DNA of 64,000 bases from Ascochyta rabiei (GCF_004011695.2 NC_082407.1:1240001-1304000), one strand, 5' to 3'. Shown: positions 12,480-24,082, numbered from the stretch's first letter. Notes: generated by a model not told the origin, from the letters alone. Translations and numbers: made by a program.

Positions 12480-15400
12480 CAACCCCTTAGCTTAGAATCC
12501 TATTGCAAGCTGTATAAACTAGTTAATTAACTTTTTAATATAAGGTCCTCTAGTTGCTCTTATATCTTCTTAAGCAGGATATCCCTTAACATACTCTTCT
12601 AGCCCTTAATAAGTCCTAACTAATTAAGAAAGCTAGCCTATTTGCTAATTAGCAACAACTTTATAAATCTATCTGTAATTATGTTGTTAGATAGGATATA
12701 TTCTACTTTAATTATTTTATAGTTAACTTCTTATTATAACTAGTAGTTATATATATTAACATGCTAAAGTTTAGTTTATATCTTAGTAACTTTTATAGTA
12801 ACTATACGTATTATCTGCATATTGTTATATTTAATTATTATTGTTAGATTGCTTAGGGTTACCTAAAGCTCTTTTAATAGTTAAGAGGTAAATATTACTT
12901 CCTTAGCTACTTAAAACAGTGCTAGGAGCTTGGCCTTAGTAGTTAACGTTGTAACAGTATCTTGTTTATTTGCTCTTTAGGCAATAAGTCCTCTAAATAG
13001 CTTAATAGCGTATCTTTAGGAACTCTTCTAGTCTATAGTATTGTTAGCAAATAATGCATTACTTGCAACTTTAAGTCCTTTACCCTGTCTAAAGTTAAGT
13101 AACTAATTCCTTATCTTCTGTAGGTACAGGAGCACTTAGTTAGCAGCGTCTTAGTGTTTATTACTTAGGTTAACTAGAAAGCATGTAAGTTGCAACGTGG
13201 CAAACGCTATATTAGGTTAAGTAGTTACTACTGCAAACAATAGGGATCTAATCTTTTGCTAATATTAATTAATCTCTAGTAGCTTAGCTAGACTGTTCCT
13301 AGGCTTAAGTTTAATTCTAGATATTAGCGTATTATGCCTTACGTCCTATCTAGTTACTAATTATCTAATCTTGTTAACGTATGCGGCTTATAACAATTAA
13401 ATTATCTATTACTATCTATTACGTTAGACTTCTACACTAAGGAACTATTAACGGTTATCTCCTCTAGTGCACAGGTATTGCTCCTGTATCTGTTTAATAG
13501 CATTATCTGCCTCTTATTTTTGCTTTAGGTGGTACGCAATTATAATATTGTCTACGTAGAAGAAGATAATTATTCTATCCTTAATTATACAGCATAGCTC
13601 TTATAGTACTTATTTAAATCTAATTCTAGCTAATATTGCTGTAAATTCCTTCTGCTATAGTAGAGGGGAGATACAGAGTCTGTACAAGGCTTTCTGTACC
13701 TTTAGTAAGGTGCCTGTCTTTTAGTATCCTCTTAGCATCCTTATATATATTTTGTAGTTAATAGCTACATAGATAAACGCATTTTTAACATCCTATTATT
13801 TTAGTTTAAGATTGTATTTTACAGTAATTACTATTAGCATTCTAAGTAATTAGCCTATAAGTGTTGCTGTATATATGTCTTATAACGTAATATTATGTTA
13901 TTAGTCTCCTCTAACTATAAGCCTTACTTTATACTTATTAAGGTAGTAGTGTTTGTTAAACTTATATATATAGACCTATATACAGTTAAGTATTTATTAT
14001 CTAGACTTCTCAACTAGAGCTGCTAGAACTTTAGTCTATAACTTTATTTGTTTGTAGCTTTACAGGTGTTTGTTTTCTGCTTATTTAAACATCTTATAGA
14101 GAAGGTGCTCCTCTAGCTTTAAGTATGCTGTAGGTAATAGCAGGAGTTTATTCTAATACAGCTTAATTCCCTTCGCTATAGTCCTCTTTAATTAAGCTTT
14201 ATTAAAAGGGTTTCGTTTATATTAACTAACGTGTCCTGCCTTAGTGCCTGCTATAAATGCAGCTGCCTACAGCGTTGTTAAAGACGTTCCTTAGTCTTAT
14301 TTAAGTTAGTCTGTTGTCTTATTATAGCTTATCTATTTAGTTAGAAATGCTGCTAGTAGAGGAGTTAGTAGAGGCGTTAGGTATGCCTCTACAATCTTTC
14401 TGCCTTAGTAATATTAGGGTTGTTTAGCACGTAGAGTGTTTTCCTGCATTGTCTTATTCTTATAGAATGTTTTAGTTTTAGATATATAGCTCTGTGTAGC
14501 TAGGAGTTTAACTATGCTAATCTAAGTTGTAATTTCCTCTAATATGTTGTGCATATGGTTATCTATAATATCCTCTATTTTACTGTTAAATATTGTTTCT
14601 TTATTAAACACCACATTACAGGTGCTAATTACTTTAGCTATTAATAGGACCTAGATTTGGTATATGTTAGTAGACTAGTATCCTACTAAGTATCTAATCT
14701 ATGCCTTTAGGTCTAGTCTTTATAGCCTTAATTTTCTTTAATAAGTGTTATTAGTTATAGTAAATGCTTTGCATCTGTATGCTCTTAAGTAAGCCTAGTT
14801 TAGTTTTTAAGGTCTAGTAACTATGCTATTTATAGTAGCTACGCGCATAAAGAATACTTTGTACAGTAATCTCTACCTATTTAGATAGTTTAGCGTCTAA
14901 TTGTATAGGTATACTGCTGCTCTAGTAATTTCTAGCTAGAGTTCCTATAGTAGATTTGCGTCTAGTTAAATTATATATACCTTCTCTTTTATTACACCCC
15001 CTAAGCGTTTAGCTCCTCTATTTTAAGCTTATGTGTCTAGAGCAGAAGGCTTAAGTCTTATTAAGAGGGACGTCCACTATCTCTTAACCTCTTATTTAAC
15101 TATAACAATTTTATTTTCTGTCTTAATTACCTTAACTGTAATGTTAAACTGTTTCTTTAAGAACTAGACAAAGATTCTAAGTACACAGATAATAGATCTT
15201 ACAGGCCTGTTGTCCTTAACATAGAAGTCCTACACGTACTAAGAGTGTTAGCAGGTAATAAGTATTTAACTCTTTTTCTTATTAAAGCTTTATGCTTTAT
15301 ATATATAGGTGTCTATAGCTATTTATTTACCTAGGCCTTTATTGTTTAATTATAGGGTTCTTTATATTTAATGCTTTAACTTTAATTATTTATATATGTT

Positions 15401-17417
15401 ATATTATACTGTTATAATACCTTTAATCTTTACCCCCTTAGATTAATACACAAGGTGCTTAATTACAGATAGTCCTAGATGTCTAAGCCTCTTATGCCAC
15501 ATTATAGCTGTTACTCTCTATAGTAATCTTCTATTATAATTTATACGCACATAGAGTGCTACTATAGCTATATTTAGTTATTTAATAACCTACTATCTAA
15601 AGCTTTCTATTAGGATGGCTATAGTGTTGCTGTTTCTTTAACATAGCGTTGTTAGATCTTCTTAGTTATCCTACTATATTCCTTATCTTTAGAGTAGCCT
15701 AAATAATACTAGGTTGCAGAGGAAATCTAGGCACTATGCAACATTGTCTAAGCGTAGTACTTGTTTGCCTTAAGATCTCTCTACTAATATATTAACAGTA
15801 CTATATCCTTATATCTAGACCTTAGAGTTCCTGGTCTAGATATAGTCTTCTATTGCTAGCTGGCATACGTTTCTAAGTCTTAAGAGGTTATTACAGATAT
15901 GCGTAGTTAAGCTAGAATCTGAGAGAAATACCTCCTTTAATAGATATACTTAATTACTTACGCTATATGCTGCTTTTATATTACCTTTATTAACCTATAT
16001 AATTTCTTAGCTATCTAGTTACTTAATAATCTTGTCTAGTGTTTAAGACGTCTTAATATGTAGAGTAATTAATTAAGACACTATTATTATTTGCAGTTGC
16101 GTAGTCCCTTATAACATTGCCTGTATTCTCTTTTATAAGTTACTGTTATGTTTAAGCTTATACTGTACTAGTTTTACAACACCTCTATTTAGCTTAAACT
16201 ACTTAGGTGCCTTAGCTGTATTTACGTAGTAGTAGTTAGATATATTATAATGCTGTTTATAGGCAGGATATATATCTTTAGCTCTTACTATATTCCTCTC
16301 TAAGAACTGCTTAGTTCTAGCACTTTAGCTATCTATCTTTCTTTTGTTTTACCTAGGGTTTCCTTAGCCTTAATAATTATTGTTAGATAGCGCTCTTAGT
16401 TCTCTACTAAAGGCGTCCCTTTATAGGTTTAAGTTAGATTTACTGCTTACTACGTATAATACCTTTCCTACTGCAAAAGCGCTCTTAGGCTTCCCTCTTA
16501 GTAGATATTAAAGGCTTATATAATTATAGAAGAGTTTTATTATCCTTTTCCTATTTATAGCTTTCTTATTATATCCTAGCCCTTAGAACGCTGTAGTCTA
16601 GGTTAATGCTATCTTAGTAACGGAGCCTAAAAAATTATTAATAACAGCTTGTGTTTGTATAATCTTAGCTACCTTAAGGGTCTTAGCTTAAGTTACTGCC
16701 TAATTGTATTTACTTAGCTATGTCTCCTAATTTACAGTTATTTATATTAGTCTAAGTGCAGCGTAGTATCTTTCTTATACTTATGCCTATCCTTTATCTA
16801 CGTCTACTCTAACAGTGTCTTAGAGGGCAGTTATCTATTTATGCAGCGTTCTGTTTTCTATATAGCAGCGTAGCTGTAGATATAGTGTTACTATTATAAG
16901 AATATGCTTAACTATTCTTAATATTTTACTTTCCTTATCTTAATAGTCTTTCTTAAGTATCTTATATAACTTAAGGTAAAGCTTATAGTCTTTATAATCT
17001 TCTTTATATACCTCTTGTCCCTTTTCTAAGAGGTCTAATACCTGTATTAGGATTATAGGTGTTTATAGTGTAGTTATTAATATGTCTATTACTTTATATG
17101 TTATTCTACGCGTTCTGCTTTAACCTGCTTAGATAGTCTGTAATAACGTAGTTAAGGTGTTGCTTATACTTATTGCTAGTTTATATTATATAATTTCTAG
17201 AGGTAGTAGCGCCTCTAGTTGTATACGTTAGAGTTGCACCCCTTTAGGGTCTGCTAGCAGCTATGTATCTTATAACTGGCACTTAATCTTAAGTTAGTAG
17301 TACTAGGAGACCTAGTTGCTTAAGTTAGTAAGAATAACTGTTGCGTCCCTCTGGCTTTAGCTAGTTGCTATTTTGCTTGTTGTTGGCGCTTATTATAGCA
17401 GCAGTAAGACTCTTAAT

Positions 17418-17585
17418 TGTTAGATTGGATGGTAATAGTAGTAAGTTAATAATTATATATTAATGTTGTGTTTTTGTTCTATATAAGGGTGATTTTCGTC
17501 TTATCTAGGTTCTAGTGGGGGCCCCTGCACGGTTTCTTAGCAGGTATATCGCCTAACCTACTTCTCCAATACCTTTCATTTAACA
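17418..17585 (-). repeat. 5' LTR of the nested Copia
   Basis: This is the direct-repeat partner of 12312-12479, beginning TGTTAG and ending AACA. It is less RIP-mutated in the core (TGCACGGTTTCTTAGCAGG). Confidence 0.75.
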
Positions 17586-19039
17586 ATTGTAGGCCTAAGC
17601 ACATAGCGCAGACCTCTTCTAACAATAATTATAGTAAGTATTAGGATAGTTAGGGTTATTACAAGTAGAGTATTAAACAGCAGCGTAAGTTATAGTAAGT
17701 AAGAACCCTTAAATAAGAGGACTATAGGCACTAATAGTATATAGGGGCTAGCAACTGTTATTAATAGCAGCTTAATAGAACTGCGGTTAGGTGCTAAGAG
17801 TGTCTAGAGACGTAGGATTGCTAGGAACTTAGGCGCATAACAAATAGTAGAGGTAATAAAAGAAGTAGGGTGCCTAGTTGTAGTATATAGTGTTGGAATT
17901 AATATAGTAATTCTCTCTAAAAGGTAGAGTTCTAAACTAGCAGATACGTGTATAGGCAGCAGCAATATTATAGAGGAAAGGAGGAAGATTAGCCCTACTA
18001 ATAAGGGCTGTTGTAAGAGCTTCTGTAATGTTGTAAGCTAAGATGCCGTCTATACTGTTATTTAGGAAAGGAAGTACTAAGAAGAACTATTAATAACCTA
18101 TTAATATTAAAAAGAAAAGGAATAAGGGTCTTATAAATAAGCTAAGCTTATTCCTATAGGGAAAGACAACAAGCTTTAGTTAGGCTAACGCTAGAACCTG
18201 TGCAGCCTTAACCTCTAGGTAGGAGCTTCTTGCTACTGCTGCTACTACGCTTAACTAGGGATCTAAACGACAAGGCAGATATAACAAAGGAGGATGTTAA
18301 AATAAGGGTCTAAAAGCCTAATGTGTTGTTAAAGGTTAAAGAAGTAGAAAGTTAAGAAGTTTAACAAAGTAGAAGTTAAGGATAATAAAGAAGAGAAGGA
18401 GTAGATCAGGGGCTGCTTATATAGATCCTGGCTGCTGCCTCCCTTACAGCTGCTGTAGATGCGTTATCCTAAAGGGACCTAAAGCTAGTAAAAGTTGTTT
18501 GCTATTACGTTAGTAAGAGTAGTATTACCTAGTAAAAGGCGGTAGGTTGCTAGACTAGGCCAAACAACCTATTAATTAGTGGGCCTAGGGCTAGAGGATT
18601 AAAGGTTCTTAAAACAGTCTAATAGGCTATTAGGTTGTCCTTCTCTAACAACGTAGGCAAATAAACACATAAGTAGGAGATCTACTAGATAAACAAACAG
18701 CATGCACCTAGACTTACCTTAGCTGTTATAGCAAACAGATTAGGTTATATATAAGGTTCTTTCTTAAAGTCCTAAACTAATAGGGCTTTAGGAATTAGTT
18801 GTGACAGGCTTAGATGCCTAAATGCTAGAGTAAAAACGTAGTTAGGTGAATACAAACTATCAAGCAACAGCCTAATAAACTGCTAGGTGGTGCTAGGAGG
18901 TTGTTCGAAGTAAAGAGGCTTAGAGGCAAATACTAGTAGGTCTCCTGCTGGGACAGACAATAGAGCTACAGAAGGGCAGAACAACAGATAGAGGCAGACG
19001 TGAGCTTAAGGGGACTAATCTTTTAGAGTAGAGGAGATG

Positions 19040-19263
19040 TGTAGTAGAGTAAAAGTACAGGTTTAACTAGTAAAGGCTTAGAAGGCTATTAGGGTTTAGG
19101 TGCACGTGATTATTAGGGGTGTTAACTAGCAAGGGCTTAAAGGGCTATTAGGGATTAGAGGTACGTGATTGTTGGGAGGGTATATCAGATAATCTCAGCA
19201 AGCCATTAGGGCTCGCTATTGAAGACAACCACCTTCTTGCATCAGGCAATACTCTTACCTACA
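19040..19263 (+). repeat. 3' LTR of the 10140-19263 element
   Basis: Direct-repeat partner of 10140-10363. A purine-rich tract lies immediately upstream. Confidence 0.75.
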
Positions 19264-20163
19264 TTACTCTTTGCAAGTCCTATCTAAGAACGCCTAAGAC
19301 GTGTTTACACATCGCTTACCAGCCTTTATACACTTAGTACACTCTAGACCTCTTAGACTACCTAGCATAATATAGCACTTGTAGCTGCTATAGAAATAAT
19401 AATTATAGGGGACTTTAGTAGGTATATTAGCTTAATAGATTTCTAATATAAGATAGATGTTATAGGCGTGTAAGGACATCTTAACTTATAGGTTACTAGA
19501 TATAGAGATTGCAGATTATATAAAACTCTAATAAACAATTACATAGTTTAAGAACAAACTAAAGAGAAAGGGGGGGTAGTGTTATAATCCTGTGCTAGGG
19601 CATAGCATAAACATAAGTACTAGCTAACTAAGACCCCTAACTCCACCCTAAAGGAAAAAATTGTAGAGAAGAATAGAATAGATAGGGATATTATGTAATT
19701 GCTTGTAAATAAGTATAATATATGTAACTGCTTATTAATAAGTATAGTATAATATGCTTATCTATAAGCACCCTTATATATTATGTTAGACTAACTCTAG
19801 TTACTTATTAATAAGTACTATATCTCCTTAGTATATAGTTAGTAGGAACATAACCCTTATAGTTTGTGTTTAACCTTATTAATTAAGTTTATCTTTAGAA
19901 TCTTAATCTGCTCTATAACTAGACAGTCTACTCTATACTACTTATTACACCCTATCTATACAAGCTTTGCTTAGGTAATAACCCTAACTAATCCACTAGT
20001 GCTTATCCCTAAGAACCAATACAATTAGTGCTTACGGTCTTTAACTAAAGTACAACTTCAACAGTACACAGTAGTAGTACTAAAGAAACTAGTCTATTAA
20101 CTCTATCCTAGCGAGAATAGTAGCTGTAAAAGAGATTTAGGCTGCTACAGTTTCCTAATACAT
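19264..20163 (+). mobile_element. Retroelement tail with solo or truncated LTR
   Basis: From 19264 to 19579 is a stop-broken coding remnant on the plus strand that ends in a strong polypurine tract (AAAGAGAAAGGGGGGG). A TGTTATAATCC start follows at 19580, as in an LTR; the Gypsy LTR at 25496-26001 also starts TGTTATAATC on its own coding strand. The presumed LTR may run to about 20163 (TACA). No second copy is visible in the window, so the end is a guess. Confidence 0.4.
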
Positions 20164-20300
20164 AGTGTTGTAATAAATAGCTGTTATAAATAAAGAAAAA
20201 CTAAATGTTCTATCTTTTCTATAAATCTATTTTAAATAAATTTTATATGTATAGAGTATTTCTAAGTAGTATACTAATAAGGATGTAGTCCATGGTATTA

Positions 20301-20565
20301 TAAAGGATTAGGTACCTCTATCCTAACCTACCCTACCTCTACCTAATCCCTACCTAACCCCTACCTAAGGTCGGTGCAGACTGAACCCTACCTCTACCCC
20401 ACGCTAGAGGTACCACTACCCTACCTCTACCTAAGGTCCGTGCAGACTGTACCCTACCCTAACCCCACGCTAGAGGTACCCCTACCCCACCCCTACTTAA
20501 GGTCCGTGCGGACTGTACCCTACCCCTACCCTACCCCAGGGTACCCCCTACCCTTTTGCCAGCCC
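20301..20565 (+). repeat. 66-bp GC/pyrimidine-rich minisatellite
   Basis: Units begin AAGGTCSGTGCRGACTG at 20367, 20433 and 20499, exactly 66 bases apart. Each continues with ACCCTACCYCTACCC and CACGCTAGAGGTACC. Partial units flank the array. Because 66 is divisible by three, one frame stays open for 71 codons, but the product is a simple Pro/Tyr/Leu repeat and I do not call it a gene. It marks the end of the AT-rich desert. Confidence 0.8.
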
Positions 20566-20955
20566 AGTATTAGAGGTAATAAGAAATAGACCAGTAATAG
20601 ATTCGAAAAGGCTATTATATTTATGATTTACATGCTTAAGTTTAGTAAACCTACCAATAGTTGCTGGCGCGCCTTAGCGCAGGGATTCTGCCTTGCCTAG
20701 TTTAGCTTCGTTTTCAGGTTTGCCGACACTAAGTCCATGGCTGGCCGATCTGCCGCCTGGAGGAGCTCGAGTGGCTTTGGGATGCCGTAGTTGGCCCTAT
20801 CTTGCACCGGCTGGGCGTGCATAGGCCCCCGTCCCCTGGAGAGGAGTGGCCCCGTGTCTGCTGGGTACCCACCGGGCCGCTCTCGCCTGCCGCTCCACGC
20901 GGCGGGACACCATCGGGACGGCTCGCGGCGGACGGCCCTAGTCGTCTCGTCCTAT

Positions 20956-21472
20956 ACCGCACTCTCTGTTGAACATGGGTTGTCCTAGGCTCCCTTGGAA
21001 TAAACTTCCGAGCCAGTCGGGTAACAATCGGGTAACGGTGCGGGGCTCTGCATATGCCAAGGTATCAAAATCTCACCAGAATGCGTCTCTCTAGTAAACT
21101 AGTACTGTAGCAACATCAATATGCCCTATCGTGGCTCACTTTCAATACCTTACGATGTTCGAAGCCCTCTATCTATTAACCTGTGCGCAACCTACTAGTA
21201 TTAGTCAATCGTTAATCCCTCAGCCGCCACCGTTACCCAGTACTCTGTTGAGCCGGGGTAGCTAATATAGGTACCGTTGTGCTCACAAACACTCCTGCAA
21301 TTATTTGCAACCACTTTCAAATCACTACTTTAGCTGCAATTAATACTATTGTGATGCTGGAGAGTGACTGAAGGGGTGTCGTTGAGCGGTAGGCCGACAC
21401 TAGCGATCTAATTGGCCCTCGGCGACGTCCCAAAGGAGCCTAGAAGAGCCCATGTTCAACAGAAAGTGCGGT
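20956..21472. repeat. 43-bp inverted repeat pair (fold-back)
   Basis: The segment 20956-20998 is the reverse complement of 21430-21472 with five mismatches over 43 bases. The shared core is CTGTTGAACATGGG. The arms enclose 431 bases of GC-balanced, non-RIP-like sequence. It could be the ends of a small non-autonomous transposon, or one element end duplicated in inverse orientation. No target duplication is evident. Confidence 0.65.
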
Positions 21473-21483
21473 ACTTGGTATCA

Positions 21484-21835
21484 GGCATAAGTAGTGTAGG
21501 TGGAGACGCTTGACAGGGGTACTCGGCTGTGATTTTTGGGTAAATCGAATTGATTACTCAGTATTTTGTAGCTCATCTGACGCGTGTGTTGTGACGATCG
21601 GACGTAGGTCTCTAGATAGTCAATCTGGGCATCTGTGAGAGTGTGTGGGCGATCAGGTCGCCTCCTTAGAGTGACCTGTTCACTAGTAAGGGCATAGCTA
21701 ACTTCTCTCTCTGTAATGTTCAGGAGGTTAGCAATAAACTGATGAGTATAGCCAGCCAGACGGAGAGTCTAGACCTGGAGACGCTTATCTTGTGAGAGGT
21801 ATTGGTGATAGGCAGGAGCAGATGGCTGAGTAGAT
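21484..21835 (-). pseudogene. Tc1/mariner-type transposase N-terminal fragment
   Basis: In one minus-strand frame the translation gives LAGYTHQFIANLLNITEREV, a helix-turn-helix, then RRRPDRPHTLTDAQIDYLE and RQMSYKIL. This is the GRPR-type linker plus second helix-turn-helix layout of Tc1/mariner transposases. One in-frame TAG interrupts it upstream of the first helix, and the frame stops at 21484 before any DDE catalytic domain. The catalytic two thirds of the protein are missing. It lies next to the fold-back repeat and may belong to the same decayed element. Confidence 0.55.
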
Positions 21836-21872
21836 AGACGAGATGGCTGAGATGGCTGAGATGGCTGAGATA
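21831..21872 (+). repeat. GATGGCTGA 9-bp microsatellite
   Basis: Four near-perfect 9-base units (GAGATGGCT and rotations) lie in tandem, after an interrupted unit at 21820-21830. It produces a short artificial MAEMAE frame on the plus strand and an LSHLSH frame on the minus strand. Confidence 0.8.
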
Positions 21873-22067
21873 GCCAAGGTATGTCTTCCACGCAAGTCCG
21901 TTCTTGAGCACCACGTCTTCCACCGACGGCTTCCGGAAAGCGACCGCGGACGGATACGAATTTTCCTTTTCAAGCGCGATGGAATGGTAGCTGGAAGGCT
22001 GACTCACTTATGTGTGGGTTCATGACGGCGCCTCAACATAGTGCATGCGGGGTCGATAGGGGTTGTT

Positions 22068-22374
22068 TCCGAAAAGACCAGGTACACCCTACCCTTACCC
22101 TGCCTGAGACTTGGTCCATAGGTGTATACGTGAGCACGCTGCGGGTATATGGACCAAAACGCTATACTTTAGCGCCCTCATCAACGTGACATACCTACAG
22201 CAGGGTGTGCACCTGCGCACATGGAGATACTGCTCTTGTTCCTGTATAGTATAAGTCTAGGTAGTCGTATCTATAGATGTATATAATCTCAAGAGAAGAA
22301 GCGAAAATATGGTAATGCTAGTGAGTGATTGGCTTACAACATTCAAGTCACGGGGTGTACCTGGTCTTTTCGGA
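22068..22374. mobile_element. MITE-like element, 307 bp with 22-bp perfect TIRs
   Basis: The segment 22068-22089 (TCCGAAAAGACCAGGTACAC then CC) is the exact reverse complement of 22353-22374. The 263-base interior has no ORF. Perfect short inverted repeats bounding about 0.3 kb without coding capacity fit a miniature inverted-repeat element. No TA or longer target duplication is obvious at the flanks (TTGTTT left, ACGCCT right). The right end lies about 310 bases upstream of the 22685 gene. Confidence 0.65.
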
Positions 22375-22510
22375 ACGCCTATAGCGCGAGGTGTCGTGGC
22401 CAAGCCCAAATCACGCGAACAAACCCGGAGTGGTCTACCATGGTAACGAATAGTCTAATAGGGTTCTGTGCCACAAGATCACACTTTCAATAGCGATAAC
22501 CCGGTACCTA

Positions 22511-22524
22511 CAGTATAAATACTG
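22511..22524 (+). promoter_or_regulatory. Possible TATA-type core promoter
   Basis: CAGTATAAATACTG is a perfect 14-base palindrome with a TATAAATA core, 161 bases upstream of the ATG at 22685 and followed by pyrimidine-rich DNA. The placement suits a fungal core promoter for the next gene. It is inferred from sequence only. Confidence 0.35.
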
Positions 22525-22684
22525 TCCTCCGCCGCATCAGATGGGACGTGTCATTCTTCGACTCTCAACTTCTCAAGCGCCTCTCGATTATCGACTCGCG
22601 TCGGCTGTCCAGCTGGCGATCAAATCATTTCAAAGGCCTCGCCAAGATCACTGCTAGTCCAGTGCATCCTACTGCAAGAGCAAA

Positions 22685-23515
22685 ATGGATCATATTGTTG
22701 ATGTAATGGCTTCTCACGATCATCCCGTGGTATTAGTGGGTTCTTCCGCGCAACGATGGATGGGGTCTGCCGGAGCCATGTCACGTATCTGCGATCTCCT
22801 TACAAGGGATATTGCTCTTCAGAGCATTGGCGCAGCTCTTATTCAGTCAGGGCATTGGATAAACGACAGCCCGAAGGAACAGTCTGGCCTGGATGAACTA
22901 CCCGAATTCGAAGCCGATTTATTCCTTCAGCGAACAGAGATTGAGGACCACGATGAATATGGGTATCTTTGTCTATGGTCTGAAACTACGTATCACATGA
23001 ACGTTGATGCTTGCCCGTTTATCGAAGTGCCCGATTTCTATCCTTGGTACAAGGTTCTCATAGAAGAGAAGTGGCACCCAACAATAGGTCGAGAAGATGA
23101 ATGGTGGTATGGTCCTCGTCTTAGTTCGGAGACGAAATTACTCGGTTTACCGGAAGAAGCAGTGGCAACAAAGACATTTTCCGAACAATTGCCAAGAGGC
23201 AAGAGCCCATCCAACGACCATCCGATACTAGTACCGAGCCTTCCGGCATATCTGGACGCCCTTATTTTCCATAAAACTCACTACAAGGAATCAAAGCCGG
23301 GACTTGCCTCTCTTGCATCACGGATAATTCGAAACTTAACACGATACTTGTATCTGGAGCTACCACATCAGCAGCTATCACTACTCATAGAGCTTGAAGA
23401 GGACGAACATATGAAGGAGTATCTCCGGAATTACAAGAGAAAGCCTTTTTTTGTGTTTCAAGGAGGTCTCGGGTCGCAGGTGCGTGAGTGGGACCCAACC
23501 AGTTATCCGGATTAG
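22685..23515 (+). CDS. Nucleotidyltransferase-like fungal protein, 276 aa
   Basis: This is an intact single-exon gene with ordinary base composition. Residues 15-48 (VLVGSSAQRWMGSAGAMSRI, then CDLLTRDI) look like the glycine-serine P-loop-like start of the minimal nucleotidyltransferase/AbiEii fold. In that fold GG/GS is followed by an arginine-containing helix and a DxD strand. Here the DxD is not preserved, so activity is doubtful. Acidic, Trp-rich middle blocks (EYGYLCLWSE, PWYKVLIEEKWHP) and a C-terminal helical part with a YKRKPFFVFQ end recall a lineage-expanded family of uncharacterised ascomycete proteins. No signal peptide or membrane segment is present. A second NTase-like reading frame, now a pseudogene, lies 570 bases downstream on the same strand. 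Function unknown. Confidence 0.7.
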   Translation: MDHIVDVMASHDHPVVLVGSSAQRWMGSAGAMSRICDLLTRDIALQSIGAALIQSGHWINDSPKEQSGLDELPEFEADLFLQRTEIEDHDEYGYLCLWSETTYHMNVDACPFIEVPDFYPWYKVLIEEKWHPTIGREDEWWYGPRLSSETKLLGLPEEAVATKTFSEQLPRGKSPSNDHPILVPSLPAYLDALIFHKTHYKESKPGLASLASRIIRNLTRYLYLELPHQQLSLLIELEEDEHMKEYLRNYKRKPFFVFQGGLGSQVREWDPTSYPD

Positions 23516-24082
23516 TGTAAAGCAAGAGCCCAGCCCCAATTGAATTAGTCGCAGTTCGATTTTCCTGTTATACGATTCGTAATTGCAATGTATGAATGAC
23601 AACCATACTTGGAAAGTTTTCTTAGATATTGTAATGCGTCTATGATCTGCACTTTCGCTCCTGCCATATTAGCTTAGCAGGTGCGTTGTTGCAACCACAT
23701 GGACGTCAATGCCTGCATCAGAGATTGGAAGGTTCTATCATGGTAGCAACAGATCTAATTAATGCCCTTCCTCCGTTCTTCCTCTCCTGTATTCCACCCG
23801 CTGACGCATATTTATAGTGTGGCGTATGACCCACCCTAGAAGAAAGATACTAACATGCCCTCGCAGTTCATTATTCGCATTCCTACCGCCCACCCATCGC
23901 TGAAAAAACCGTGAGTCTTTCTGTACAAGCTTAATCCATACCGCCGTGCTGACAAGTTGGCTTCCAGATCATTATTCGGTATCTTCATCGCTCCACTCAC
24001 GACACTTCCCCTCCCGCGTCCTTCATCGCCCTCACATCCCCTCAACTGACTGCGGGACAACTTCTTCGCCGTCGTCTCCAAC
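23516..24082. other. Intergenic stretch, no clear gene
   Basis: I see no convincing gene. A small possible two-exon frame on the plus strand (ATG at 23855, intron starting GTGAGT near 23910, stop near 24048) would give a Pro/Ser-rich peptide of under 50 residues. It has no recognisable features and overlaps the upstream region of the next pseudogene, so it is not called. Confidence 0.5.

Larger units (their letters stand above)
12312..17585 (-). mobile_element. Ty1/Copia element, 5274 bp, nested, RIP-degraded
   Basis: It is bounded by 168-bp LTRs at 12312-12479 and 17418-17585, both TG...CA. Beside the left LTR the minus strand has a purine tract (AAGGGG), so the left LTR is the 3' LTR. Protein remnants on the minus strand follow Copia order: RNase H near 12850-13000, reverse transcriptase near 13100-14200 with FFYVDN at 13564-13547, integrase near 14860-15600, and Gag toward 17300. 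Its length is one base different from the fresher Copia at 50796-56070. Flanks (ATAAT and ATTGT) do not form a clean target duplication. Confidence 0.75.
10140..19263 (+). mobile_element. LTR-flanked retroelement, 9124 bp, split by a nested Copia
   Basis: Two direct repeats of equal length (224 bp, 10140-10363 and 19040-19263) start with TGTAG and end with CTACA or its mutated form. A purine-rich tract (AGAGTAGAGGAGA) precedes the right copy, which points to plus-strand orientation. The interior without the nested Copia is only about 3.4 kb. It reads as broken coding DNA with a possible Gag-like zinc-knuckle remnant at 17590-17625. I find no reverse transcriptase, integrase or RNase H motif belonging to it. 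No matching 5-bp target duplication is seen (CATAA left, TTACT right). Confidence 0.65.

Noticed and set aside
10135..19268. Target duplication for the 10140-19263 element
   Set aside because: Flanks read CATAA and TTACT; they do not match even allowing C/T and G/A changes, so none is claimed.
20374..20589. 71-codon plus-strand frame rich in Pro, Tyr and Leu
   Set aside because: It only reads through the 66-bp minisatellite, whose period is a multiple of three.
23855..24048. Possible two-exon small gene
   Set aside because: A plausible GTGAGT donor and CCAG acceptor exist, but the peptide is under 50 residues, has no features and abuts a pseudogene.
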